Positions 16,103 through 22,969 are shown, counted from the stretch's first letter. The stretch is DNA of 25,305 bases from Chloroflexi bacterium UBA4730 (GCA_002404155.1 DHJC01000069.1:1-25305), one strand, 5' to 3'. A program made the numbers and translations. The notes: generated by a model from the letters alone, not told the origin.

Positions 16103-17494
16103 GTGGACGACGCGCTGCTCGACCGGCCGCTCGAAGACGCCATCGCCGCCCTGCGCTCGCGCTCGGTGAGCCCGCTCGAGCTCGCCGAGGCATCGCTCGC
16201 GCGGATAGCCCGGCGCGAGCCCGACCTCAACGCCTTCATCACCGTCACTGCGGACGACGCCCGGAGCCGAGCGCGCGGCGCGGACCCGACCCGGCCCCTC
16301 GCGGGCGCGCCGATCGCGTTGAAGGATCTGTTCGATGTCGCCGGCGTTCCGACCACCGCCGGCTCCAAGCTGCTCGCGATGAACGTGCCGCACGACGACT
16401 CGGAGATGGCGCGGCGACTCTTCGACGCGGGCGCGGTGAACCTCGGGAAGACGAACCTACACGAGTGGGCCTTCGGCGTCACGACGGACAACCCGCACTT
16501 CGGACCGACGCGGAATCCGTGGGCGCACGATCGGATCCCGGGCGGGTCCAGCGGCGGCACCGGTGCCGCGCTCGTCGCGGGCATGTGCTTCGCGTCGATC
16601 GGCAGCGACACCGGCGGCTCGATCCGGATCCCTGCGTCGCTGTGCGGCATCGTCGGTCTGAAGCCCACGTACGGCCGGGCGAGTCTGCGTGGCGCGATCC
16701 CGCTCGCGTGGTCCCTCGACCATCCCGGGCCGATGGCCCGCACCGTCCGCGATGCCGCGCTCGTGCTGCAGCTCGTCGCCGGCTACGACCCGGGCGATCC
16801 CGTCTCGGTCGACGTCCCGGTCGACGACTATCTCGCCGACATCGAATCTGGCGCGCGCGGGCTGCGCATCGGCGTCGTGCGCGGGCGGTTCTTCACGCGC
16901 CTCTCCGCGAACGAGCGACCGTCCGCCGACGTGGACGCGGCGGTGCGCTCCGCGGTCGAGGTGTTCGCGCACGAAGGGGCCCGCATCGGCGAGCTCGAGC
17001 TCCCGCGGACCGACGAGCTGCGTGAGACCCAGGGCGTCGTCATCGGCACCGAGGCCGGGGCGTATCACCGCGAGCGGATCGCGACGCACCGACACGATTA
17101 CGGCGCGGATGTCGCGCGGCGCATCGACGCCGGTCTCGCGCGCACTGGCACCGAGTACGCGCGCGCGCGACGCACGCGCGATGAGCTGCGCCGCGCGTAC
17201 GCCAGTGCCGTGGCCGAGTGGGACGCGATCCTGCTCCCCACCACGCCGACGACGGCGCCACTGCGTGCGGGCCAGGACGCGCTCGCGGCCGCCGCGGCGC
17301 TCACCGTCTACACGTCGCCGTTCAATCTCACCGGCCTGCCCGCGATCTCGATCCCGTGTGGCTTCGACGGCCTGGGCCTCCCGATCGGCCTGCAGCTCGT
17401 GGCCCGACCGTGGGCCGAGGCCCGGCTGCTCAGGATCGCGCGGGCGTACGAGCGCGCGACGTCATGGCACGAGCGCCGGCCAGGCCGAGCGTGA
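16103..17494 (+). CDS. Amidase-signature family amidohydrolase
   Basis: A 463-aa enzyme of the amidase signature family, close to the usual 450-490 aa. The Ser-cisSer-Lys triad is complete: Lys74 in APIALKDLFDV, the cis-Ser (Ser149) in PGGSSGGTGAALVAG, and the nucleophile Ser173 in GSDTGGSIRIPASLCG, followed by IVGLKPTYGR. The C-terminal half has the usual LTVYTSPFNLTGLPAISIPCG and GLPIGLQLVARPWAE segments. The open frame runs further upstream, but that part overlaps the inverted repeat and the divergent gene. I chose the GTG at 16103, where homology to the family begins, with a TATCGT -10-like box 8 bases ahead. It hydrolyses a carboxamide, substrate unknown. No gatB/gatC partner is present, so a GatA role is unlikely. 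Confidence 0.9.
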   Translation: MDDALLDRPLEDAIAALRSRSVSPLELAEASLARIARREPDLNAFITVTADDARSRARGADPTRPLAGAPIALKDLFDVAGVPTTAGSKLLAMNVPHDDSEMARRLFDAGAVNLGKTNLHEWAFGVTTDNPHFGPTRNPWAHDRIPGGSSGGTGAALVAGMCFASIGSDTGGSIRIPASLCGIVGLKPTYGRASLRGAIPLAWSLDHPGPMARTVRDAALVLQLVAGYDPGDPVSVDVPVDDYLADIESGARGLRIGVVRGRFFTRLSANERPSADVDAAVRSAVEVFAHEGARIGELELPRTDELRETQGVVIGTEAGAYHRERIATHRHDYGADVARRIDAGLARTGTEYARARRTRDELRRAYASAVAEWDAILLPTTPTTAPLRAGQDALAAAAALTVYTSPFNLTGLPAISIPCGFDGLGLPIGLQLVARPWAEARLLRIARAYERATSWHERRPGRA

Positions 17495-17579
17495 GCGCGG
17501 CCATCTGGGCGACCGGCTCTCCTGGATCGGTCGATCCGAAGATGAAGACGGCAAGCAGCCCGACGAGTGCAGCGACCAC
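17430..17579 (-). other. Possible small membrane protein downstream of the Fe-S carrier gene
   Basis: Just after the stop of the A-type carrier gene, the same frame reopens and reads RSSDPITGCGCLLVVAALVG then LLAVFIFGSTDPGEP, a convincing membrane helix, and ends at 17430. The only good in-frame start is GTG at 17579, giving 49 aa with no clear Shine-Dalgarno. A longer form would need a non-standard start or stop readthrough. It overlaps the 3' end of the amidase gene on the other strand by 65 bases. Unrecognised. Confidence 0.3.
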
Positions 17580-17618
17580 GAGGAGACAGCCGCAGCCGGT
17601 GATGGGGTCAGACGACCG

Positions 17619-17936
17619 CTAGCGCCGCCCGCACGCGCAGCCGCCGCCGCTGTCGAGCTTCGGGTTCCGGACGGTGAAGCCGCCACCCATGAGCGCGTCG
17701 ACGAAGTCGATGGTCGCGCCCTCGACGTACGGCAGGCTATCGGGGTCGACCGCGACCTCGATGCCGCCGCGCTCGACGACGGCGTCGCCGGGGAGGCGGG
17801 CTTCGTCGAACGCGAGCCCGTACTGGAAGCCGCAGCAGCTCTGGCCGGCGACATACACGCGCAGCACGCGCTGTGCGGGGTTCTGTGACATGAGGCCGCT
17901 CAGCTTCTCCGCGGCGAGCGGGGTGAGTTCGATCAC
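17619..17936 (-). CDS. A-type Fe-S cluster carrier (HesB/IscA/ErpA family)
   Basis: A 105-aa protein, the family's standard length. It opens with VIELTPLAAEKLSGLM, the typical (I)-LT--A---L start. The cluster-ligand cysteines are in place: Cys34/Cys35 in AGQSCCGFQYGLAF and Cys100/Cys102 in GGGCACGRR. Between them come the DPDSLPYVEGATIDFVD and GGGFTVRNPK segments. The GTG at 17936 matches the family's N-terminus; the open frame extends upstream into the divergent HD gene. It carries or delivers [2Fe-2S]/[4Fe-4S] clusters to apo-proteins in the cytoplasm. No suf or isc genes accompany it here. It is divergent from the HD-domain gene with only 34 bases between them. Confidence 0.92.
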   Translation of the reverse strand: MIELTPLAAEKLSGLMSQNPAQRVLRVYVAGQSCCGFQYGLAFDEARLPGDAVVERGGIEVAVDPDSLPYVEGATIDFVDALMGGGFTVRNPKLDSGGGCACGRR

Positions 17937-17970
17937 TCGATCGAATCTAACAGGTGATAGTTTCGCGGCG

Positions 17971-18531
17971 ATGGATCGAGACGCGGCGTACGTACTGCTC
18001 TGCGAGCACACGAAAGGCGACAGCCTCCGCAAGCACGGCCTCGCGGTCGAGGCCGCGATGCGACGCTTCGCCCGACGCTTCGACGGCGACGAAGCGGAGT
18101 GGGCGATCACCGGGTTGCTCCACGACTTCGACTACGAGCGTGATCCGAACGGACATCCGCAGAACGGGAAGCCGATCCTCGAGCAGGCCGGTGTGCCGGG
18201 ACAGATCGTGCACGCGATCCAGAGTCACGGGGACCACACCGGGATCCCGCGCGTGACGCCCATGGAGAAGACGCTCTACGCCGTCGACGAGCTGTGCGGC
18301 TTCGTCACCGCGGTCGCGCTCGTGCGGCCGGCGAAGCGCGTCGCCGAGGTCGAGGCGTCGTCGGTCCGCAAGAAGATGAAGGACAAGGCGTTCGCCCGGG
18401 CGGTCAGCCGGGAAATGATGGTCGCCGGCGCCGAAGACCTGGGCGTCCCGCTCGATGATCTGATCGTCGAGGTCGTCGCGGCGCTGAGCGGCATCGCCGA
18501 CCGCCTCGGCTTGGCGGGCAGCCCGGCCTGA
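17971..18531 (+). CDS. HD-domain phosphohydrolase-like protein
   Basis: A 186-aa protein with an N-terminal HD domain: His22 in RKHGLAVEAAM, the HD pair His51-Asp52 in TGLLHDFDYERDP, then HP-NG (62-66) and a downstream IQSHGDHTG, likely metal ligands. This arrangement (KH ... LLHD-DYE ... HP) is typical of a conserved family of small HD proteins of about 185 aa with unproven substrate. The long C-terminal helices (about 120-180) end GIADRLGL, as in relatives, so the stop is probably correct. The ATG at 17971 has GATAGT 9 bases ahead and no Shine-Dalgarno, suggesting a leaderless transcript. The 3' end is overlapped on the other strand by the LuxR-type open frame. Confidence 0.85.
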   Translation: MDRDAAYVLLCEHTKGDSLRKHGLAVEAAMRRFARRFDGDEAEWAITGLLHDFDYERDPNGHPQNGKPILEQAGVPGQIVHAIQSHGDHTGIPRVTPMEKTLYAVDELCGFVTAVALVRPAKRVAEVEASSVRKKMKDKAFARAVSREMMVAGAEDLGVPLDDLIVEVVAALSGIADRLGLAGSPA

Positions 18532-18788
18532 TTCAGCAGCGCGACGAGCGCCGCCTTGTTGGGCGCGCCGCGTCGCGCTCGCAACCGGACCAGGTGCTTC
18601 TTGACGGTGCCTTCGGACACGCCGACGCGGACCGCGATCTCCTTGTTCGTGAGGCCGGCGGCGATCCCATCGACGATCTCGCGCTGGCGGATCGTGAGCG
18701 GATCTTCGGGGTCGACGTGGGCCCGAAGCCACCGGCCGGCGACCCATCCGGTCGCAAGCCCACCCAGCAACGCGGCCGTCCGGTCCAC
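18276..18788 (-). CDS. LuxR/NarL-type HTH protein with abnormal C-terminal extension
   Basis: A 170-aa open frame. Residues 31-88 form a GerE/LuxR-type helix-turn-helix: LTIRQREIVDGIAAGLTNKE then IAVRVGVSEGTVKKHLVRLR. A weak hydrophobic helix (about 5-22) precedes it, so the protein may be membrane-tethered. No receiver domain is present. The natural end of this domain type is near ALVALLNQAG (82-90). There is no stop there, and the frame continues 256 bases antisense through the HD gene with Ser/Thr/Ala-rich, unprotein-like sequence. Either a stop codon has been lost or a base is missing near 18520. The start is GTG 18788, 40 bases after the stop of the zinc-ribbon gene, so the two are probably one transcript. 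Confidence 0.65.
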   Translation of the reverse strand: MDRTAALLGGLATGWVAGRWLRAHVDPEDPLTIRQREIVDGIAAGLTNKEIAVRVGVSEGTVKKHLVRLRARRGAPNKAALVALLNQAGLPAKPRRSAMPLSAATTSTIRSSSGTPRSSAPATIISRLTARANALSFIFLRTDDASTSATRFAGRTSATAVTKPHSSSTA

Positions 18789-18828
18789 GACAGGACCGAA
18801 CGGCCCCGGCTTGAGCGCGGGTGGCGGG

Positions 18829-19077
18829 CTAGCTGGCCTCTTTCAGGACGGCGCGCCGACGCACGACCTGTTGCTCGTACTTCTCGAGGAACAGCTGGCC
18901 GCCGCAACGCGGGCAGAGCGGCTGCTCGCCCGCGTTCCACTGGGGCGTACGCGGACCGGTGACGTGTGAATACGCGGCGCGAAGCTGCTCCGGTGTCGGG
19001 CGCCGCGACTTCGTCGCGACGAGGACCTCACCGGAGCCGTGGCCGCAGAAGTAACAGTAAAGCTCGGCTCGAAGCAT
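18829..19077 (-). CDS. Small zinc-ribbon protein
   Basis: An 82-aa protein with two CxxC knuckles, Cys8-Cys11 (YCYFCGHGSG) and Cys55-Cys58 (PLCPRCGGQLFLE), about 43 residues apart. The spacing suits one zinc ribbon. Between them is a basic stretch (ATKSRRPTPEQLRAAYSHV). The ATG at 19077 is preceded by GGAGG and is better supported than an in-frame start ten codons upstream. A GGAAC-N17-CGTT element lies just upstream of the gene (19109-19134), consistent with ECF-sigma control. No known function; possibly DNA- or protein-binding. It is followed by the LuxR-type gene. Confidence 0.75.
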   Translation of the reverse strand: MLRAELYCYFCGHGSGEVLVATKSRRPTPEQLRAAYSHVTGPRTPQWNAGEQPLCPRCGGQLFLEKYEQQVVRRRAVLKEAS

Positions 19078-19108
19078 GGCTTTGGCCTCCAGATGCTCGC
19101 CTGGCACT

Positions 19109-19134
19109 AACGGCGTACAGGCGTTTGATGTTCC
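19109..19134 (-). promoter_or_regulatory. Candidate ECF-sigma promoter ahead of the zinc-ribbon gene
   Basis: On the minus strand GGAAC (19130-19134) and CGTT (19109-19112) are separated by 17 bases, matching the general ECF -35/-10 pattern. The -10 lies 32 bases before the ATG, leaving room for the GGAGG Shine-Dalgarno. Confidence 0.5.
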
Positions 19135-19205
19135 ATACCGACGAACGGGCGTTCGGGTTTCCGTACCGGTGGATACGAACGCTGGAGGCTGCGGGTGGCG
19201 CCGGG

Positions 19206-19511
19206 CTACCCGGCGGAGGCGACGTCCAGGGAGACGAGCTCCGACGGATCGCGCAGGACCGTGAGCTGGCGGATCACGCCCCGGGGGATGATGTGGAAGT
19301 CATTGTGCCGGTAGTCCTTACCCTCGTTCGTGATGTCGTAGTCGCCGACGACCACGATGTAGTCGTCGGTCTCTTTCCAGAGCATCCCGCAGGTGAGCTT
19401 GCGGAGGCGGTAGGGCTCGAAGTCCTCGGGGATCGCCGTACGCGTGTACGCGGTGACGTCTTCCCACTCGACGGCAACGAGCGCGGTGCCGAGCCGATCG
19501 ACCGCGTCCAA
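19206..19511 (-). CDS. Conserved-looking hypothetical protein, 101 aa
   Basis: A 101-aa soluble protein with alternating strand-like segments: GTALVAVEWEDVTAYTRTAI, LRKLTCGMLWKETDDYIVVV, GDYDITNEGKDYRHNDFHII, then PRGVIRQLTVL. The pattern W-E-DDYIVVVGD-D resembles small DUF-type barrel proteins, but I cannot name the family. The TTG start at 19511 is decided by GGAGAGGG about 5 bases upstream; the open frame extends further without support. A GGAAC-N16-CGTT element at 19593-19617 lies about 80 bases upstream. It lies among small stress-like genes, so a stress role is an inference from context. Confidence 0.7.
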   Translation of the reverse strand: MDAVDRLGTALVAVEWEDVTAYTRTAIPEDFEPYRLRKLTCGMLWKETDDYIVVVGDYDITNEGKDYRHNDFHIIPRGVIRQLTVLRDPSELVSLDVASAG

Positions 19512-19592
19512 CGTCCCTCTCCTCGACGAGCGAGCGCGCGCTGTGCGCTCACCGGTACATCTGACGGTCTCGTGTGACCGTTCGCGTACAGG

Positions 19593-19617
19593 AACGGACG
19601 ATACGAAGGCGCGTTCC
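19593..19617 (-). promoter_or_regulatory. Candidate ECF-sigma promoter ahead of the 101-aa protein gene
   Basis: On the minus strand GGAAC (19613-19617) and CGTT (19593-19596) are separated by 16 bases. The same two boxes occur ahead of the next gene downstream with 17-base spacing. The leader to the TTG start would be about 75 bases. Confidence 0.5.
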
Positions 19618-19733
19618 GGTGTCAATGCTCCAGGGATCCGGATTCGCGGCGATTGATACGCGTTGAGCGCGACGACGCGCCCCCCGCGCTCTCTCGCCCG
19701 CTCGCTCGCCGCGCCGTCGACGAAGCTGGTCAG

Positions 19734-20072
19734 CTAGCCCGCCTTGCGTCCGCGGGCGATGAGCTCGGCGACCTTCTGGCCGCCTTTCTTGCCGATCTCC
19801 TCGAAGTGGGCGTGGCCGTACTTCTCGGAGACCGCGTCGCCACCGATCTTTCCGATGCGTCCGTAGAACCGCGGCCCGTAGAGCTCTTTCACCTTCTGGC
19901 CGCCCTGCTTGCCGATCTGCTCGTAGAACTCGGCCCCGTGGCGCTGCGCGGTCGTGCGTCCGCCCTTCTTACCGATCTGCTCGTAGAACTCCGGCCCGTG
20001 CCGCTGCGCGGTCGTCGCCCCACCCTTGCGTCCAGCCTCGGCGACGGTCATCGCGCCCTTGGTCTTCGGCAT
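19734..20072 (-). CDS. KGG-repeat general stress protein (GsiB-like)
   Basis: A 112-aa hydrophilic protein made almost wholly of five 20-residue repeats from residue 14. Each opens G(R/K)xGG, and the first four have a Tyr/Phe near the end (RHGPEFYEQI, RHGAEFYEQI, LYGPRFYGRI and KYGHAHFEEI). This is the KGG stress-induced repeat found in GsiB of Bacillus and in LEA-like desiccation proteins. The first two units are nearly identical even at DNA level. The ATG is preceded by AAGGAGTGA. Such proteins are thought to protect against drying, salt or acid. It stands upstream of the other small stress-like genes on the same strand but is probably transcribed separately (222 bases to the next start). 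Confidence 0.92.
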   Translation of the reverse strand: MPKTKGAMTVAEAGRKGGATTAQRHGPEFYEQIGKKGGRTTAQRHGAEFYEQIGKQGGQKVKELYGPRFYGRIGKIGGDAVSEKYGHAHFEEIGKKGGQKVAELIARGRKAG

Positions 20073-20195
20073 CCGCTCACTCCTTCACTGACGCGTGCGC
20101 GCAGCGGCGTTCCGGCCGCCTGCTGGCATGGTCTGGCTGCAAGTTCCATACCGACGCTCGGTCGGCCGTCGAGTGTGCGGGCAATCTCCGCACAC

Positions 20196-20675
20196 TCAGG
20201 CCCCGACGTGCATCCGAAGCGTGCACAGGTCGGGGCACCCGAGTACCTGCTCCGTCGCGTAGGAGCGATCGATGGCCCGCCCCGCGATATACGGGCCGCG
20301 CGATCGATGACCGGAACGGTGATGGCCCGTCCGCCGTGGGTGAGCGTCAGCAGAGTGCCGCACGGCAGCCTGAGGTGCGCGACCCCAAGAATCTCGGGGT
20401 GTACGTCTGCCCGCCCGCGGTCCGGTTCCCATAGAACCCGGGTCCGTACCAGGATGCGAGGATGGCCGAATCGCCCAGGACCGACGTCGCGACGACCGCG
20501 GGCGCGGCGGTCTCGTATCCGGCGACCGCCGTCGCAGCGACGATGACGGGCACGATCTCGCGAATCGCGGGCAGCTCGAATCGAGCGCCCGGAAGGATCT
20601 ATCGAGCTCCCCGGCGCGACCAGCCCGCGTCCAGCGGCGGGTCGTTCGGTGACGAGCATGAGCGCGAAGAGCATC
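20196..20675 (-). pseudogene. rlpA: RlpA-like double-psi beta-barrel gene, frameshifted
   Basis: Three frames together give an RlpA-type domain: LGDSAILASWYGPGFYGNRT then AGGQTYTP in one, ILGVAHLRLPCGTLLTLTHG then GRAITVPVIDR in the next, and GPYIAGRAIDRSYATEQVLG then CPDLCTLRMHVGA in the third. ASWYGPGF, LPCGT and VIDRGPY are diagnostic. The first frame change is near 20394-20400 (CCGAG where CCGGAG is expected, one base lost). The second is near 20294-20302 (CGCGCGG where CGCGG is expected, two bases gained). The N-terminal part before about 20590 also needs a frame change and meets a stop. RlpA proteins bind or cleave denuded peptidoglycan glycans. As read, the gene is broken; sequencing or assembly error is possible because the amino-acid sequence is otherwise well kept. 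Confidence 0.75.
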
Positions 20676-20877
20676 GAACACCGTGACACCGGTGCGTGCC
20701 ACGTAGGACGGCATCCAGTCACCCCCAGTTGTCTGGTGCTGGGGGCAGGTCGCGTTCCGACCCGTGTCAGCGCCGCACGCGTGTCGGCCTGCGAGACATC
20801 GGGTGCCGCACGGGGGCTCGCTTGTTCGGCCGGATGTTCTCGCGATGCGATACGCCGCTGCTACGGCGGCGCGACCC

Positions 20878-21489
20878 TTACGGCGCGGGGATGGCGACGA
20901 CCACGAACCGCGGATCCGTCGGGTTCGGGCCGGTCGACGTCTGCAGCGTGAGCCGTTCACTCTGCGTCGGCTGCACCCAGGACACGTCGCCGGGCGCGAC
21001 GCGCGGATGCACTTCTGTCACGACGTACTTCAGCGCCCGCAGATCCGGGGTCGAGATGAAGACCTCATCGCCGACCTTCGCGTTCCAGAGCGTCAGGAAC
21101 ATACCGGTCCGCGCGTGCGCGTACAGATACGTGTTGCTGCCGAGACCGGGGATCGACGTGCCCGGCAAATGGAACGCGAATCCTTCCGGTGTCTTCTGCT
21201 GATCGATATCGCGCGCCAGGTCACCCTCCGCGAGCGGCAGATCGATGCCGAGCCGAAAGATCTGCACGCGGTAGCCCGTAGGGATCGGCGTCCGCGGATC
21301 GCGGGCCGCGCTCGGTGCCGCACTCGTGGATCCGGTTGGGGAGGCGACCGCGGTCGACGACGTCGCCGCGGTCGTGGGGGTTGACGCGGTCGTGCCGCCG
21401 CCTCCGACGAGCAGGACGCTGGCGAGGATGAGGGCGCTGCCGGCGACCCCCGGAAGCGTCAGTTTCCGTATGCCATAGTGCGGACGCAC
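20878..21489 (-). CDS. Sortase-fold (class E/F-like) protein with Ser at the catalytic Cys position
   Basis: A 203-aa protein: an N-terminal signal anchor (about 13-30), a Thr/Ser/Ala-rich spacer (31-67), then a sortase beta-barrel (about 70-203). The HLPGTSIPGLGSNTYLYAHA segment carries the catalytic His125 (YAHAR), followed by LWNAKVGDEVFI. In active sortases the strand TLxTC ends with the nucleophile Cys. Here it reads TLQTSTG with Ser185 (codon TCG). The conserved Arg is kept as Arg194 in DPRFVVVAIP. The barrel, His and Arg are intact, so it is either a catalytically altered sortase or a sortase-fold binding protein. No sorting-signal substrate (LPxTG-type tail) is seen nearby. The GTG start at 21489 is the only upstream option in frame. 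Confidence 0.82.
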   Translation of the reverse strand: MRPHYGIRKLTLPGVAGSALILASVLLVGGGGTTASTPTTAATSSTAVASPTGSTSAAPSAARDPRTPIPTGYRVQIFRLGIDLPLAEGDLARDIDQQKTPEGFAFHLPGTSIPGLGSNTYLYAHARTGMFLTLWNAKVGDEVFISTPDLRALKYVVTEVHPRVAPGDVSWVQPTQSERLTLQTSTGPNPTDPRFVVVAIPAP

Positions 21490-21494
21490 ATCCC

Positions 21495-22595
21495 ATGCCG
21501 AAGATGGATCACGCCGCCCGCCGCGTCCGGGCCGCGGCCCGCAGCCGCGCGGCCGGCGTGGCCGCGCTGCTGCTCGCGCCCGGCTCCGATCTCACCTACT
21601 TGAGCGGGTACCGGATCTTCTCGAGCGAGCGACTGACGTGCTTAGTGCTCGCCAATGACGGCACCGCGACGCTGGTCGTCCCCGAGCTGGAGGCCCCGCG
21701 CGCGGCGGACAGGGCGCCAGACGTCGCGCGCGCGACCTGGGGCGAGACGGCCGACCCCTACGCGCTCGTGGCGTCGCTCGTTCGAGAGGCCGGTGCGCTC
21801 GCAGTGTCCGACCAGATGTGGGCGTCGTTCGCGCTCCGGCTCCAAGACAAGCTCGGCGACCGCGAGTTCCGCGTGGCGTCGGAGATCACGCGAGACCTGC
21901 GGATGCGCAAGGATCCGGCGGAGCTCGACGCCCTGCGCGTGGTGTCGGCCGCCGCGGACCGCGCGTACGTGCGCGCGCTCGACCTCGAGTTCGCCGGCCG
22001 GACCGAGCGCGAGATCGGTGCCGACCTCGCCGCGCTCCTGCGCGACGAAGGTCACGACGAAGTGATGTTCACGATCGTCGCGGCTGGCGAGGACGGCGCC
22101 TCGCCGCACCACCAGACCGGCGACCGCAAGATCAACAGGGGCGACACGGTCGTGCTGGATTTCGGTGGGACGCGCGACGGGTACGGATCTGACATCACGC
22201 GCACGGTGCACGTCGGCGATCGACCCGGCGAGGAGATCGTGCGCGTACACGACGCCGTGCGCCGCGCGCAGGAAGCCGGGTACGCCGCGGCCCGGACGGG
22301 CGCCACCGCGCAGTCGGTGGATGCGGCCGCGCGCGCGGTCATCGCCGAGGCGGGGTACGGCGAGTTCTTCATCCACCGGCTCGGGCATGGCATCGGCCTG
22401 GACGGCCACGAGCACCCGTACCTCGTGAGCGGCAACGAGCAGCTCCTTGAGCCGGGCATGGCCTTTTCCATCGAGCCGGGCATCTATCTCCCCGGCAGGT
22501 TCGGCGTGCGGATCGAGGACATCGCGATGCTGGGCGACGACGGATCCTGCGAAGGCCTGAATCGCGTGGACCACGCGCTCGCGATCGTGCGCTGA
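21495..22595 (+). CDS. pepQ: M24-family Xaa-Pro peptidase
   Basis: A 366-aa cytoplasmic metallopeptidase of the aminopeptidase P/prolidase type. The N-terminal creatinase-like domain (about 1-130) includes LLLAPGSDLTYLSGY. The C-terminal pita-bread domain (about 140-366) has all five dinuclear metal ligands: Asp222 (VVLDFGG), Asp233 (SDITRTVHV), His298 (RLGHGIGLDGHE), Glu327 (FSIEPGIYL) and Glu341 (VRIEDIAML). HHQTGDRKINRGD is also typical. It probably cleaves Xaa-Pro peptides; the exact class (PepP or PepQ) is not certain. The start is ATG 21495 or ATG 21504. It is divergent from the sortase-like gene with only 5 bases between starts. Its stop overlaps the start of the next gene by one base (TGATG), indicating an operon with two small membrane proteins. 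Confidence 0.93.
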   Translation: MPKMDHAARRVRAAARSRAAGVAALLLAPGSDLTYLSGYRIFSSERLTCLVLANDGTATLVVPELEAPRAADRAPDVARATWGETADPYALVASLVREAGALAVSDQMWASFALRLQDKLGDREFRVASEITRDLRMRKDPAELDALRVVSAAADRAYVRALDLEFAGRTEREIGADLAALLRDEGHDEVMFTIVAAGEDGASPHHQTGDRKINRGDTVVLDFGGTRDGYGSDITRTVHVGDRPGEEIVRVHDAVRRAQEAGYAAARTGATAQSVDAAARAVIAEAGYGEFFIHRLGHGIGLDGHEHPYLVSGNEQLLEPGMAFSIEPGIYLPGRFGVRIEDIAMLGDDGSCEGLNRVDHALAIVR

Positions 22596-22969
22596 TGCGA
22601 TTCGGCCTCGCCGTCCTCGCGGCGGCGGCGCTCGACCTCGTGGTGCTGTTGCGCGTCGACCAGTGGCTCGGCACGGCCGCGCTCCTCGCCACCAGCTACC
22701 TGCTGATCGCCTCGGCCGGTGCGGGCTTCTTCGCGGCCTCGCGTGGCGCGCTCGCGGGTGCGCTCGCCGTCCTGTTCGGCGCGCTCCTCTCCGGTCTCGT
22801 CCAGTACTGGCCACGGGTGAGCTACGCGAACGACCTCGGCGTGCTCCTCGGCTTCGAGCTGCAGCTCGTCATCGCGCTCGTGCCGTATGCGATCGGCGGC
22901 GCCATCGCGGGGTACGCCGGCGGCGTGCTGCGTAAGCGGGCGATGCGGAGGCGGATGGCCGCGCCTTGA
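22595..22969 (+). CDS. Small four-helix membrane protein
   Basis: A 124-aa protein with four hydrophobic helices (about 4-21, 27-47, 51-68 and 87-111) and a basic cytoplasmic tail (RKRAMRRRM). A single YWPRVSYANDLG loop lies between helices 3 and 4. I recognise no family. It is translationally coupled to the M24 peptidase (TGATG overlap) and is followed after three bases by a second small membrane protein. The two may form one membrane complex, but nothing in the sequence shows what it does. Confidence 0.75.
   Translation: MRFGLAVLAAAALDLVVLLRVDQWLGTAALLATSYLLIASAGAGFFAASRGALAGALAVLFGALLSGLVQYWPRVSYANDLGVLLGFELQLVIALVPYAIGGAIAGYAGGVLRKRAMRRRMAAP

Noticed and set aside
19734..20060. Tandem DNA repeats that could suggest a CRISPR array
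   Set aside because: The roughly 60-base units are in-frame coding repeats of the KGG protein with no spacers.
20073..20195. GGAAC with a GTCA box 16 bases downstream, just ahead of the KGG gene
   Set aside because: The implied transcription start would fall inside the Shine-Dalgarno, so it is unlikely to be a working promoter.
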